64,000 nucleotides of DNA from Modicisalibacter xianhensis (GCF_900113605.1 NZ_FOPY01000011.1:1-64000); one strand, 5' to 3'; shown: positions 1-8,766, numbered from the stretch's first letter. Made by a program: numbers and translations. Notes: generated by a model from the letters alone, not told the origin.

Positions 1-231
1 GCAGAAGGCCTTGGTGGCGCGGTTGCCTTCCAGGCAGAAGCGCGCCTTGAGGCTGCCCGGGGTGTAATAGACGCCGGCGTGGATCACGCCGCTGTTGTGG
101 CCGGTCTGGTGGCGGGCCGGGCCGTCCTCCTTCTCGACCAGCAGCATCTTCCTGTCGGGGTAGGCCCGGATGAGCTGCATGGCGGTGGACAGGCCCAGGA
201 TGCCGCCGCCGATGATGATGAAGTCGTACAC
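1..231 (-). CDS. lhgO: L-2-hydroxyglutarate oxidase, N-terminal part (cut by window edge)
   Basis: The first 77 residues are present, starting from a GTG codon, and the gene runs off the left edge of the window. The protein opens with an FAD-binding Rossmann motif (FIIIGGGILGLSTAMQL), followed by HQTGHNSGVIHAGVYY, which is characteristic of LhgO (YgaF). In that family the enzyme oxidises L-2-hydroxyglutarate to 2-oxoglutarate and passes electrons to the membrane quinone pool. It is divergent from the molybdopterin oxidoreductase gene. The 182-base gap (232-413) between them must hold both promoters, but I see no clear regulator site in it. Only the FAD-binding end can be judged, so other DAO-family oxidases remain possible, though the GHNSGVIHAG stretch argues for LhgO. 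Confidence 0.85.
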   Translation of the reverse strand, partial: MYDFIIIGGGILGLSTAMQLIRAYPDRKMLLVEKEDGPARHQTGHNSGVIHAGVYYTPGSLKARFCLEGNRATKAFC

Positions 232-413
232 GTGCGTCCCTCGCAGCATTATTTTTTCTACAATGACGCCGGCCATGGCTGGACGCGACGCCGCTCGACT
301 TAGCCCTTGATGTCATGCCAGCTTACCCTAATCAAGGACATCCGGCTTTTTCGCCCTCCCTTGATGTTGGGTATCATGGCACCCCATCGCATTTCGCCGT
401 TCTGGAGTTCGCC

Positions 414-2807
414 ATGTCCTCGCGCGACCCCTCTGCCGACACGTCCGACGCTGCTGGCGTCGATGTGCCCCTCGCCGACCCCGAGCGCACCCGTGCGCCG
501 AGCGTGGCCCCCTACGCCGGTCCGGCCGGTGGCTGGGGCGCGCTGCATAGCGTCGGCCGGCATGTCGCGCACAGCCGCGCACCGCTCAAGGGGGTACGCT
601 CGCTGCTCGCCACCAACCAGCCGCACGGCTTCGACTGCCCGGGCTGCGCGTGGGGCGATGCCAGTGCCGACTCATCGTTCGCGTTCTGCGAGAACGGCGC
701 CAAGGCGGTGGCCTGGGAAGTCACCGCCAAGCGCGTCACCCGTGACTTCTTCGCCCGGCATAGCGTCAGCGAACTGCTTACCTGGGACGATTATCGCCTC
801 GAGGACCAGGGTCGGCTTACCGAGCCGATGCGTTACGATGCCACCCGCGACCGCTACGTACCGATCGGCTGGGATGACGCCTTTGCCTTGATTGCCGAGC
901 ACCTGGCGGCGCTCGACGACCCTAACCGGGCGCTGTTCTACACCTCCGGGCGAGCCAGCAACGAGGCGGCCTACCTCTATCAGTTGTTCGTACGCCTGTA
1001 CGGCACCAACAATTTTCCCGACTGCTCGAACATGTGCCACGAGGCCAGCGGCGTGGGCATGCAGGTTAGCCTGGGAGTCAGCAAGGGCACGGTACGCCTG
1101 GAGGACTTCGAGCAGGCCGATGCGATCTTCGTGTTCGGCCAGAATCCCGGCACCAACCACCCACGCATGCTCGGCGACCTGGCGCACGCCGCCAAGCGGG
1201 GAGCTGCGATCGTCACCTTCAACCCGCTGAAGGAACGTGGCCTGGAGCGCTTCGCCGATCCGCAGGACAAGCGCGAGATGCTCACCGGTGCCAGCCAGCC
1301 GATCTCCTCGCGCTATTTTCAACCAAAGATGGGCGGTGACATGGCGGCGGTACGTGGCATCTCCAAGGCACTGTTCGCGCTGGAAACGGCCGGCCGCTTC
1401 ACGCCGGATCGGGAATTCATCGCTGCCTATACCCAGGGCCTCGAGGCCTGGCGCACGGCCATTGACGCGACATCCTGGGAAAGCCTCGAGGCGCAGTCGG
1501 GCCTGACCCGTGCCGACATGGAAGCCGCCGCCGAGGTCTACGCCGGCGCCGAGCGAGTGATCGCCACCTGGGCGATGGGTATCACCCAGCACCTGCATGC
1601 CGTGGGCAGCGTTCGCGAGATCGTCAACTTGCTGCTGTTGGGTGGCCATATCGGACGGCCGGGCGCCGGAGCCTGCCCGGTCCGTGGCCACTCCAACGTG
1701 CAGGGCGATCGCACCATGGGCATCGACGAGAGGGCCCCGGCCTGGTTGATCGACGCGCTGGAATCGCGCTACGGCGTACCCATGCCGCGCCAGCCCGGCC
1801 ACAATACGGTCAACGCCTTGCATGCTCTGGAAGCCGGCCAGGCCGAGGTATTCATCGCCCTGGGCGGCAATTTTACCCGTGCCACGCCGGACAGCCTGCG
1901 CACCGAAGCCGCCATGCGCCGCACCCGGCTCAACGTGCAGATCAGTACCAAGCTCAATCGCAGCCATCTGGTGATCGGCGAGGACGCGCTGATCCTGCCC
2001 TGCCTTGGGCGCAGCGAGATCGACCGCCAGGGGCCGCAGGCTCTGCCCCAGGCGATCAGCGTCGAGGACTCGATGTCGATGGTGCACGGCAGTGCCGGAC
2101 GCGTTGAGCCGGCCTCTGCCCACCTGCGCTCCGAGCCGGCAATCGTTGCCGGCATCGCCGAGGCCACCCTGGCCCGCGTATTGCCAAGCCGCGGTATCGA
2201 CCCCGGCGTGGTCGACTGGCAGGCCATGATCGCTGATTACGACCGCATCCGCGACGAGATCGCGGCGGTCATCCCCGGCTTCGACGACTTCAATGCCCGC
2301 CTGCACCGCCCGCGCGGTTTCTGGCTGGCCAATGCCGCCAGTGAGCGTCGCTTCGCGACACTCTCCGGCAGGGCCGAATTCGCCGCCGAGCCGCTGCCCG
2401 AGGCAGTGCTTCACCAGCAGTTGGCAGCGCGTCGCGACGACGGCTGGCTGACCCTGCAAAGCCTGCGCAGCCACGACCAGTACAACACCACCGTCTACGG
2501 CTATGACGACCGCTATCGCGGAGTGAAGGGCCAGCGCCGGGTGCTGTTCGTCAACCCGCAGGACCTGGCACGGCTGGGACTGGCCGATGGCGAGTGGGTC
2601 GATCTCGTCGGGCTGGATCATCAGGGCACGCCGCGTCGCGCCCCGGCCTTCCGCCTGGTCAGTTATGACATCCCCGCCGGCTGTTGTGCGGCCTACTACC
2701 CCGAGACCAACGCCCTGGTACCGCTGGAGAGCGCCGGGGCGGATACCGGCACCCCGTCGAGCAAGGCCGTGGCCGTCAGGCTGGAGCGGTCGACTCGCAT
2801 CGTCTAG
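414..2807 (+). CDS. FdhF/YdeP family molybdopterin oxidoreductase
   Basis: This 797-residue protein has the layout of the formate-dehydrogenase-like YdeP family: a short N-terminal segment with a CxxC pair (C75, C78 in FDCPGCAWGD), then molybdopterin-binding domains and a C-terminal dinucleotide-binding domain. A Cys-His pair (C208-H209, SNMCHEASG) lies where FdhF has its Sec-His metal ligand, so a cysteine-ligated molybdenum or tungsten is likely (inference). The frame is open upstream to 315, but I chose the ATG at 414 (MSSRDPS) because the upstream residues look non-coding and the family usually starts near here. No fdhD-type maturation gene or electron-transfer subunit is adjacent. YdeP has been linked to acid resistance in E. 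coli. The substrate is not established. Confidence 0.88.
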   Translation: MSSRDPSADTSDAAGVDVPLADPERTRAPSVAPYAGPAGGWGALHSVGRHVAHSRAPLKGVRSLLATNQPHGFDCPGCAWGDASADSSFAFCENGAKAVAWEVTAKRVTRDFFARHSVSELLTWDDYRLEDQGRLTEPMRYDATRDRYVPIGWDDAFALIAEHLAALDDPNRALFYTSGRASNEAAYLYQLFVRLYGTNNFPDCSNMCHEASGVGMQVSLGVSKGTVRLEDFEQADAIFVFGQNPGTNHPRMLGDLAHAAKRGAAIVTFNPLKERGLERFADPQDKREMLTGASQPISSRYFQPKMGGDMAAVRGISKALFALETAGRFTPDREFIAAYTQGLEAWRTAIDATSWESLEAQSGLTRADMEAAAEVYAGAERVIATWAMGITQHLHAVGSVREIVNLLLLGGHIGRPGAGACPVRGHSNVQGDRTMGIDERAPAWLIDALESRYGVPMPRQPGHNTVNALHALEAGQAEVFIALGGNFTRATPDSLRTEAAMRRTRLNVQISTKLNRSHLVIGEDALILPCLGRSEIDRQGPQALPQAISVEDSMSMVHGSAGRVEPASAHLRSEPAIVAGIAEATLARVLPSRGIDPGVVDWQAMIADYDRIRDEIAAVIPGFDDFNARLHRPRGFWLANAASERRFATLSGRAEFAAEPLPEAVLHQQLAARRDDGWLTLQSLRSHDQYNTTVYGYDDRYRGVKGQRRVLFVNPQDLARLGLADGEWVDLVGLDHQGTPRRAPAFRLVSYDIPAGCCAAYYPETNALVPLESAGADTGTPSSKAVAVRLERSTRIV

Positions 2808-2994
2808 GCCAAGTTCAGCCATTCGCCTGGAAGGGCCTGCGTCCACCCGCTGCGCCCCTTGGCCGAGGCACACTCGGAGGCGATGACCGTTGCCACTATC
2901 ACAACGAAGCTATCGTCACCGGGTTCCAGACCAATGCATTGACAGTGAGGCCAATGACCTAGCTCGTGCGATTTCGAAGTTGCAGTTCTAAACC

Positions 2995-3014
2995 ATGTCT
3001 GTAATTCTGGACAT
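2995..3014 (+). promoter_or_regulatory. Putative ArsR operator overlapping the arsR start
   Basis: An inverted repeat ATGTC (2995-2999) / GACAT (3010-3014) with a 10-base spacer lies directly against the arsR ATG at 3015. ArsR-family repressors usually bind imperfect dyads in their own promoter, so autoregulation is a reasonable inference. A weak -35/-10 pair (TTGCAG at 2980, TAATTC at 3002) would place the transcript start close to the ATG. The rest of the 207-base gap after the oxidoreductase gene shows nothing else recognisable. Confidence 0.4.
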
Positions 3015-3371
3015 ATGGACAATACTACTGCAATCGAAGCGTTCGCTGCACTCTCGCAGGCGACTCGCCTGGAGACCTTCCGGCTGCTTGTGCGCCATGA
3101 GCCGGCGGGCCTGCCAGCAGGGGAGATCGCACGCCTTCTGGACGTGCCTCACAACACCATGTCGACGCACCTGGGTGTCCTGGCACGTGCGGGGCTGGTC
3201 GTCTCTCAACGGCATAGCCGCTCGGTGATCTATCGCGCCAACCTGGAACGTGTCCGGGAAACGGTGAACTTCCTGGTACGCGATTGTTGCGCGGGGCATC
3301 CCGACCTGTGCGAGCCCCTCCTGCAGGATTTACGCCCATGCAACCCATCCACAGAGGACGCCCCTTCATGA
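3015..3371 (+). CDS. arsR: ArsR-family metalloregulator of the ars operon
   Basis: A 118-residue winged-helix protein with the ArsR fold: helices around ALSQATRLETFRLL, then the recognition region VPHNTMSTHLGVLARAGLV. A C-terminal cysteine cluster (RDCCAGHPDLC, about residues 90-102) probably binds As(III) or Sb(III) and releases DNA; this is typical of ArsR forms whose ligand cysteines are near the C-terminus. It is the first gene of a four-gene ars operon and overlaps arsC by 4 bases. There is no convincing Shine-Dalgarno sequence before the ATG. Context with arsC, arsH and arsB makes arsenic sensing the obvious role. Confidence 0.93.
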   Translation: MDNTTAIEAFAALSQATRLETFRLLVRHEPAGLPAGEIARLLDVPHNTMSTHLGVLARAGLVVSQRHSRSVIYRANLERVRETVNFLVRDCCAGHPDLCEPLLQDLRPCNPSTEDAPS

Positions 3372-3781
3372 TCAGCGTGATCTATCACAACCCCGATTGC
3401 GGCACGTCGCGCAATACCCTGGCGATGATGCGCCAGTCCGGCGAGGAGCCGCATGTCATCGAGTACCTGAAAACGCCACCCTCACGCGAGAAACTGATCG
3501 AGATGCTATTTGCCATGGCCATGCCGCCCCGAGAGCTGTTGCGCCGCAAGGGGACGCCCTACGATGAGCTGGGCCTGGACAACCCAGCGCTCAGCGACGA
3601 TCAACTGATCGATGCCATGCTGGCCCACCCTATCCTGATCAACCGCCCCATCGTGATCACCGAGAAAGGCACGCGTCTATGCCGGCCCTCCGAGACGGTG
3701 CTGTCCCTGCTGCCAAAACCAATAGCCGAATTCACCAAGGAAAATGGCGAGGTCGTCCGTCTTGGAGACACCGACTCGTGA
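3368..3781 (+). CDS. arsC: Arsenate reductase, glutaredoxin-coupled type
   Basis: A 137-residue protein of the E. coli plasmid R773 ArsC family, which reduces arsenate to arsenite using glutathione and glutaredoxin. The N-terminus carries the catalytic cysteine C11 in [11 protein letters not shown]. Conserved basic residues follow in [15 protein letters not shown] and GTRLCRPSE, matching the family's oxyanion-binding arginines. The start at 3368 ([12 protein letters not shown]) fits the family N-terminus and overlaps the arsR stop as ATGA. It overlaps arsH by 4 bases. It sits between the regulator and the arsenical pump, so reduction is coupled to export. Confidence 0.95.
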   Translation: MISVIYHNPDCGTSRNTLAMMRQSGEEPHVIEYLKTPPSREKLIEMLFAMAMPPRELLRRKGTPYDELGLDNPALSDDQLIDAMLAHPILINRPIVITEKGTRLCRPSETVLSLLPKPIAEFTKENGEVVRLGDTDS

Positions 3782-4494
3782 CTCTGGACCAGTTGCCCAA
3801 CATCGACCCTGAATGCCTGCACCCCATTGATGTCGACGCCTTGGTCGGCCCCGACCAATCCCGGCATCCGCCACGTATCCTGGTGCTGTATGGCTCACTG
3901 CGGGAGCGCTCCTACTCGCGCCTCGTATCGGAAGAAGCCGGCCGTCTACTTCGCTGGTACGGTTGCGACGTCTGCACGTTCAACCCCTCCGGACTGCCGT
4001 TGCCAGACGATGCCGAAGCCAGCCACCCGAAGGTGCAGGAGCTGCGCGAACTGGCCGAATGGAGCGAGGGCATGGTGTGGGTCAGTCCCGAACGACACGG
4101 CGCCATGACAGGCATCATGAAGACCCAAATCGACTGGATTCCCTTAGCCCTTGGCGGCATGCGTCCGACCCAGGGCAAGACGCTGGCCATAATGCAGGTG
4201 TCCGGTGGCAGCCAGAGCTTCAATGCCGTCAACCAGCTGCGCATTCTCGGGCGCTGGATGCGCATGCTGACCATCCCCAACCAGTCCTCGGTGCCAAAAG
4301 CCTTCAATGAATTCGATGAAGCCGGGCGAATGCGGCTATCTCCGCTCTATCTGCGTATCGTCGATGTCTGCGAAGAGCTGGTGAAGTTCACTTGGCTGAC
4401 CCGGGGCCGGGCCGCCTACCTCACCGACCGCTACTCGGAGCGTGTCGAAAGCGCCGAAGCCGTCTCCAGGCGAGTCAACCAGAAAACGCACTGA
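3778..4494 (+). CDS. arsH: NADPH-dependent FMN reductase ArsH (organoarsenical resistance)
   Basis: A 238-residue flavodoxin-fold protein. The phosphate-binding loop [10 protein letters not shown] (residues 39-48) binds FMN, and [19 protein letters not shown] is the conserved ArsH core. ArsH oxidises trivalent methylated or aromatic arsenicals to less toxic pentavalent forms in characterised homologs. The best start is GTG at 3778, which overlaps the arsC stop as GTGA; an in-frame start upstream would lie deep inside arsC. The arsC-arsH-arsB order indicates a single transcript. Confidence 0.93.
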   Translation: MTLDQLPNIDPECLHPIDVDALVGPDQSRHPPRILVLYGSLRERSYSRLVSEEAGRLLRWYGCDVCTFNPSGLPLPDDAEASHPKVQELRELAEWSEGMVWVSPERHGAMTGIMKTQIDWIPLALGGMRPTQGKTLAIMQVSGGSQSFNAVNQLRILGRWMRMLTIPNQSSVPKAFNEFDEAGRMRLSPLYLRIVDVCEELVKFTWLTRGRAAYLTDRYSERVESAEAVSRRVNQKTH

Positions 4495-4508
4495 TAGGGA
4501 ATGTAGAC

Positions 4509-5819
4509 ATGCTGGCCTTTGCGATCTTTCTGGTCACGTTGATACTGGTCATTTGGCAGCCCAAGGGGCTCGGGATCGGCTGGAGCGCCCTGGGCGGCGC
4601 TGCAGTGGCTTTGTTGACGGGTGTCGTCAATTGGCATGACGTGGATGTGGTCTGGGATATCGTCTGGGATGCCACCTTCACCTTCGTGGCATTGATCATC
4701 ATTTCCCTGATCCTGGACGAGGCGGGCTTCTTTGCCTGGGCCGCCCTGCATATCGCCCGGTGGGGCAACGGACGGGGGCGGTTGCTGTTTCCGCTGATCG
4801 TCATATTGGGCGCACTTATTGCCGCGGTGTTCGCCAACGATGGCGCGGCACTTCTGCTGACCCCCATCGTGGTAGCCATCCTGGCGCGGCTGGAGTTCAG
4901 CCCCGGCGCGTCACTGGCCTTCATCATCGCGACGGGGTTCGTGGCCGACTCGACCAGCCTGCCGTTGGTGATCTCGAACCTGGTCAACATCGTCAGCGCC
5001 AACTACTTCGAGATTGGCTTCGGTCGTTACGCCCAGGTGATGGTGCCGGTCGACCTGGTGTCGCTGGCCGCCACCCTGCTGGTTCTGGGCGTGTACTTTC
5101 GCAAGCAGATTCCACTCTCCTATCAGGTCGAACGGCTAGAGGCGCCGGCAACGGCCATTCGCGATCACCAGGTCTTCCGAGCAGCCTTTCCGCTGTTGAC
5201 CGTGCTGTTGATTGCCCTGTTCGCGACCGGCCAGTGGGATATTCCTTTCGCCTTCATCATGGGCACCGCGGCGTTCATCCTGATGGCCATCGCCGGACGG
5301 TGGTGTTCACCTGGGCACGTGCATGTCGTCTCGCTCACGAAGGTGCTGAAGAACGCCCCGTGGCAGATCGTGCTCTTTTCCGTGGGCATGTACTTGGTGG
5401 TATACGGGCTGGGCAATGCCTGGCTCACGGCCTGGGCGGCAGATTTCCTGATATGGCTGAGCCAGCAGGGAGACTTCGTCGCCACCCTCGGCACGGGCTT
5501 TGCCTCTGCCATTCTGGCCTCGCTGATGAACAACATGCCGTCGACCCTGGTAGGCGCGCTGGCCATCGACCAGGCGCAGGTATCGAATCAGACCCAGCAA
5601 CTCATGGTCTATGCCAACGTCATCGGTAACGATCTGGGCCCCAAGTTCACACCCATCGGCAGCCTCGCCACGTTACTCTGGCTGCATGTACTGGCTGGCA
5701 AGGGCTACCGGATCAGTTGGGGGCAGTACATGAAGGTCGGGCTGGTGATTACGCCACCGGTGCTGCTGGCCACGCTAGTCGCTCTCGCGCTCTGGCTACC
5801 GGCAATAACGCCGCAATGA
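4509..5819 (+). CDS. arsB: Arsenical pump membrane protein ArsB
   Basis: A 436-residue integral membrane protein (family length about 429) with around 12 hydrophobic segments, belonging to the ArsB arsenite/H+ antiporter family. Recognisable stretches include VFANDGAALLLTPIVVAIL in the first half and LASLMNNMPSTLVGALA in the second. It exports As(III) and Sb(III) from the cytoplasm. No arsA ATPase gene is nearby, so it probably works as a proton-driven pump. The start at 4509 (MLAFAIFLVTLILV) gives a normal first membrane helix. It is the last ars gene and its stop is 6 bases from the convergent trhP gene. Confidence 0.94.
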   Translation: MLAFAIFLVTLILVIWQPKGLGIGWSALGGAAVALLTGVVNWHDVDVVWDIVWDATFTFVALIIISLILDEAGFFAWAALHIARWGNGRGRLLFPLIVILGALIAAVFANDGAALLLTPIVVAILARLEFSPGASLAFIIATGFVADSTSLPLVISNLVNIVSANYFEIGFGRYAQVMVPVDLVSLAATLLVLGVYFRKQIPLSYQVERLEAPATAIRDHQVFRAAFPLLTVLLIALFATGQWDIPFAFIMGTAAFILMAIAGRWCSPGHVHVVSLTKVLKNAPWQIVLFSVGMYLVVYGLGNAWLTAWAADFLIWLSQQGDFVATLGTGFASAILASLMNNMPSTLVGALAIDQAQVSNQTQQLMVYANVIGNDLGPKFTPIGSLATLLWLHVLAGKGYRISWGQYMKVGLVITPPVLLATLVALALWLPAITPQ

Positions 5820-5825
5820 TACTGC

Positions 5826-7148
5826 CTAAACCAGATTGCGCATCAACAGGGCGAATTCCACCTGCGCCCGTTCGATGGGTTCGCCCGGCACCGGCAGACG
5901 CACGACGTGCCCTGAGCCCAGCGCAGCGCTAACGGCCTCGCCGCGCCGGGTTTCCAGAGTCTCGAGCGTAAAGCGCCGGTTGCCGCCGGGTAACATCAGT
6001 TCCAGCGTGTCGCCTACGACGAAGCGGTTCTTGACGGCGACTTCCAGCCAGCCGCGTTCGGCATCATAGCTGACCGCCTCGCCGACGAACTGCTGGTGCA
6101 CGCCAATCGAGTGGCCTCGCTCGTAGTTCTGATACTCATCATGCACATGGCGGCGATAGAAGCCTTCCGTGTAGCCGCGGTTGGCGAGGTTCTCGAGTTC
6201 GTCCATCAGGCGCATGTCGAACGGTCGCCCGGCCACGGCATCGTCGATGGCGCGCCGATAGACCTGGGCGGTGCGCGCCACGTAGTAGGCGGACTTGGTG
6301 CGCCCCTCGATCTTCAGCGAGGTCACGCCCATCGCCGCCAGGCGCTCCACGTGCTGCACGGCACGCAGGTCCTTGGAGTTCATGATGTAGGTGCCATGCT
6401 CATCCTCGTGGATCGGCATCAGCTCGCCGGGGCGCGAGGCGTCCTCGATCAGCGCAGCCCTATCGCCCTGCCCTGCCGTGGCATCCACTGCGATCAGGTC
6501 ACCGCAGTCATCGCTGGCTGCCGCCAGGGTGTTGTACTGCCAGCGGCAGGCGTTGGTGCAGGTACCCTGGTTGGGATCGCGGCGGTTGAAGTAGCCCGAC
6601 AGCAGGCAGCGTCCCGAGTAGGCGATGCAAAGCGCGCCATGCACGAAGGTCTCGATCTCGAGGTCGGGGCAGGCGGCGCGGATCTCGCCGATTTCCTCCA
6701 GCGACAGTTCGCGCGAGAGGATAATGCGGCGAATGCCCTGCTGCTGCCAGAAGCGCGCAGCGGCATGGTTGACCACGTTGGCCTGCACGGAAAGGTGAAT
6801 CACCTGCTCCGGCCAGCGCTCGCGCACCATCAGGATCAGGCCGGGGTCCGACATGATCAGCGCATCCGGCCCCGCCTCGATGACCGGCGCCATGTCGCGC
6901 AGGTAGGTCTTGAGCTTGGCATTGTGCGGGGCAATGTTGGAGGCCACGTAGAAGGCCTTGCCGCGCGAGTGCGCATAGTCGATGCCGCGGTGCAGATGGT
7001 CGAGGTCGAAGTCGTTGTTGCGTACGCGTAGCGAATAGCGTGGCTGGCCGGCATAGACGGCGTCGGCGCCATAGGCGAAGGCATAGCGCATGTGCCGGTA
7101 GGTACCGGCGGGCGAGAGCAGTTCGGGAGCGTTGATGGGGCGAGTCAT
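5826..7148 (-). CDS. trhP: Peptidase U32 family protein, tRNA 5-hydroxyuridine synthesis TrhP (YegQ)
   Basis: A 440-residue U32-family protein matching TrhP/YegQ. In E. coli this works with prephenate-derived chemistry to hydroxylate U34 of several tRNAs, a step before cmo5U/mcmo5U. Despite the family name it is not expected to act as a protease. Four conserved cysteines (C174, C181, C197, C201, in ALCIAYSGRC and GTCTNACRW) are consistent with an iron-sulfur site. The N-terminal ELLSPAGTYRHMRYAFAYGA is typical of the family. It is a single gene convergent with arsB; upstream on the same strand is the dehydrogenase at 7258, separated by a strong hairpin. Confidence 0.9.
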   Translation of the reverse strand: MTRPINAPELLSPAGTYRHMRYAFAYGADAVYAGQPRYSLRVRNNDFDLDHLHRGIDYAHSRGKAFYVASNIAPHNAKLKTYLRDMAPVIEAGPDALIMSDPGLILMVRERWPEQVIHLSVQANVVNHAAARFWQQQGIRRIILSRELSLEEIGEIRAACPDLEIETFVHGALCIAYSGRCLLSGYFNRRDPNQGTCTNACRWQYNTLAAASDDCGDLIAVDATAGQGDRAALIEDASRPGELMPIHEDEHGTYIMNSKDLRAVQHVERLAAMGVTSLKIEGRTKSAYYVARTAQVYRRAIDDAVAGRPFDMRLMDELENLANRGYTEGFYRRHVHDEYQNYERGHSIGVHQQFVGEAVSYDAERGWLEVAVKNRFVVGDTLELMLPGGNRRFTLETLETRRGEAVSAALGSGHVVRLPVPGEPIERAQVEFALLMRNLV

Positions 7149-7184
7149 TCCGGGTCGGGCTTGCGTTCTGGAAAGCGCTCCATG

Positions 7185-7209
7185 ATACCGGCGGCCAGGC
7201 CGCCGGTAT
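7185..7209 (-). terminator. Strong hairpin after the dehydrogenase gene
   Basis: A perfect 12-base inverted repeat (ATACCGGCGGCC / GGCCGCCGGTAT, one central base) lies between the dehydrogenase stop at 7258 and the trhP start at 7148, both on the minus strand. There is no T-run after it, so it may stop transcription with help or act as an mRNA-stabilising or processing hairpin. Confidence 0.5.
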
Positions 7210-7257
7210 GCCTCAACCTTCTGACCCGAATCAATGAATCACGGATTTCCTGGCCGC

Positions 7258-8184
7258 TCAGCGGCTGACCTGGACGACGACCTTGCCGCGGACGTGGCCA
7301 CTCTGGTTGCGCTGGAAGGCCTCCGCCGCGCGCTCCAGCGGAAAGGTCTCGGCCACGTTGACGGTAAGTTCGCCCCGCTCGGCCATCTCGCCCAGCTTCT
7401 GCAGGTCGCCCCCACTGGGACGCACCCAGGCCCACAGGCCGCCGGCCTCGGTCACTGACGGGTCGACGATGGAGCCATGACGGCCGCCGTCGCGCAGCAC
7501 CGCGCGCGTCACGTCGAGCACGCCACCCACGAAGTCCACGACCAGGTCGATGCCCTCGGGCGCCAGCTCGCGAACGCGGTCGACCAGGCCATCGCCGTAG
7601 GTCACCGGCTCGGCGCCCAGTTCGCGCAGGTAGTCATGGTTGCCTTCGGAGGCCGTACCGATGACCCGGGCTCCCTGGCTGCGAGCGATCTGCACCGCGA
7701 AGCTGCCGACCCCGCCCGCGGCGGCGTGCACCAGCACGGTGTCGTTGGCAGAAAGGTGCAGTCGGTTGAGAAGCTGGTAGGCGGTGAGCCCTGCCAGCGG
7801 CAACCCGGCAGCCTGGTCCCAGTCGAGCGCGGCCGGCCTGGGGGCCACGGCGCGAGCAGGGACGGAGGTGAACTCGGCGAACGTGCCACCGTGCACGAAA
7901 TCCTTGCGCGCGTAGGCGAAGACCTCGTCGCCGGGCTGGAACTCCGGCGTGTCGAAGCCCACCGATTCGACGACCCCGGCCACGTCCCAGCCGGGAATGA
8001 CGGGAAAGAAGGTTGGCATGGCCTGGTCGAGGTGGCCACCCATGATCTTCCAGTCGACGGGGTTGACCGACACGCTGCGTACACGGATACACACCTCGCC
8101 CGGCGGCACCTTGGGCATGGGCTGATCTGTCACATCGAGAATATCGCCTGGCTCGCCGTAGCGGTCATAGGTAATGGCTTTCAT
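7258..8184 (-). CDS. Zinc-free NADPH:quinone reductase-like dehydrogenase (MDR superfamily)
   Basis: A 308-residue medium-chain dehydrogenase/reductase. It has an N-terminal GroES-like domain (MKAITYDRYG through NPVDWKIMGG) and a Rossmann domain with the nucleotide motif HAAAGGVGSFAVQIA (AAGGVG at 155-160). The structural and catalytic zinc cysteines of true alcohol dehydrogenases are absent, which places it with the quinone oxidoreductases (QOR/zeta-crystallin group). I chose the ATG at 8184 because it is preceded by a strong Shine-Dalgarno (AAGGAGG) and begins with the family's MKAI sequence; the frame runs on upstream without a better start. It appears monocistronic. The substrate cannot be told from sequence; reactive carbonyls or quinones are likely. 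Confidence 0.85.
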   Translation of the reverse strand: MKAITYDRYGEPGDILDVTDQPMPKVPPGEVCIRVRSVSVNPVDWKIMGGHLDQAMPTFFPVIPGWDVAGVVESVGFDTPEFQPGDEVFAYARKDFVHGGTFAEFTSVPARAVAPRPAALDWDQAAGLPLAGLTAYQLLNRLHLSANDTVLVHAAAGGVGSFAVQIARSQGARVIGTASEGNHDYLRELGAEPVTYGDGLVDRVRELAPEGIDLVVDFVGGVLDVTRAVLRDGGRHGSIVDPSVTEAGGLWAWVRPSGGDLQKLGEMAERGELTVNVAETFPLERAAEAFQRNQSGHVRGKVVVQVSR

Positions 8185-8316
8185 GACACCTCCTTGCATT
8201 CCTTGCATGGTTACACTGGTTCGCCGGACATGATGTCCGGCTCTCGAGGCCAGTGTAGTCGGCCGAGGCAGTATGCCCCGGTGGCTCATGTATCGGGGCC
8301 AACGGATACAGGTCGG

Positions 8317-8508
8317 TCAGGCCGGGGACAGGGTCAGGTGCGGGCGGCGCTGGAGGCGGTTGCGCAGCAGGACTTCGTCGCTGGCTTCGAGAAAGGTGGC
8401 GTAGGCACCCGCCGCTTCGCCGGTGCGCTGATTGTAGACTTCGTAGTACTGGCCTTCGGGTGCGGCAGGATGCCGAACCATCCGGACCCGGTAGGTCGAC
8501 TTGGGCAT
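8317..8508 (-). CDS. Small hypothetical protein (63 aa)
   Basis: A short reading frame coding for 63 residues, beginning MPKSTYRVRM and containing YYEVYNQRTGEAAGAYATF. It is predicted to be soluble, with no signal peptide or membrane segment. I do not recognise its family. It lies just downstream of another small minus-strand gene (8566-8766), and both occupy a space between two confident genes. The pattern of charged and aromatic residues looks protein-like. Function unknown. Confidence 0.5.
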   Translation of the reverse strand: MPKSTYRVRMVRHPAAPEGQYYEVYNQRTGEAAGAYATFLEASDEVLLRNRLQRRPHLTLSPA

Positions 8509-8565
8509 GAGCAGACTCCCTTGGCATCTGACTGCATTATCGGCGTCACTGGCGCGATACTTGAG

Positions 8566-8766
8566 TCAGTCCTCTTCCTTGCTGGTGTTTTCGCCTTCGT
8601 TGAGCTTTTCGGCTTCCGCTTCGGCCTCTTCGGCAAAGCTGTGCCGCGTCACGATCCACTCGTCGCTGGGATCGTCATCATAGCGTTCGTCCACCACAAA
8701 CCACTCGGGCAGCGGTGCATCGGCTTCATAATTCGCCTGGCAGTGGCGTACGACATACTGGGGCAT
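8566..8766 (-). CDS. Small acidic hypothetical protein (66 aa)
   Basis: This 66-residue protein is strongly acidic. It starts MPQYVVRHCQANYEADAPLPEW, followed by FVVDERYDDDPSDEW and ends in a Glu-rich helix (about residues 44-66, EEAEAEAEKLNEGE). High acidity is common in proteins of moderately halophilic bacteria. No motif for function is seen. It lies 57 bases upstream of the 63-residue gene on the same strand, so the two may share a transcript. The 137 bases up to the LysR gene contain no further feature I can name. Confidence 0.5.
   Translation of the reverse strand: MPQYVVRHCQANYEADAPLPEWFVVDERYDDDPSDEWIVTRHSFAEEAEAEAEKLNEGENTSKEED

Noticed and set aside
315-413. N-terminal extension of the molybdopterin oxidoreductase from the ATG at 315
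   Set aside because: The extra 33 residues do not look like the family and overlap the likely promoter region. The ATG at 414 fits the usual N-terminus.
672-2873. Long open frame (733 codons) antisense to the molybdopterin oxidoreductase
   Set aside because: The sense protein has clear family motifs throughout. The antisense product is low-complexity Gly/Ala/Arg/His-rich, as expected for a shadow frame in GC-rich DNA.
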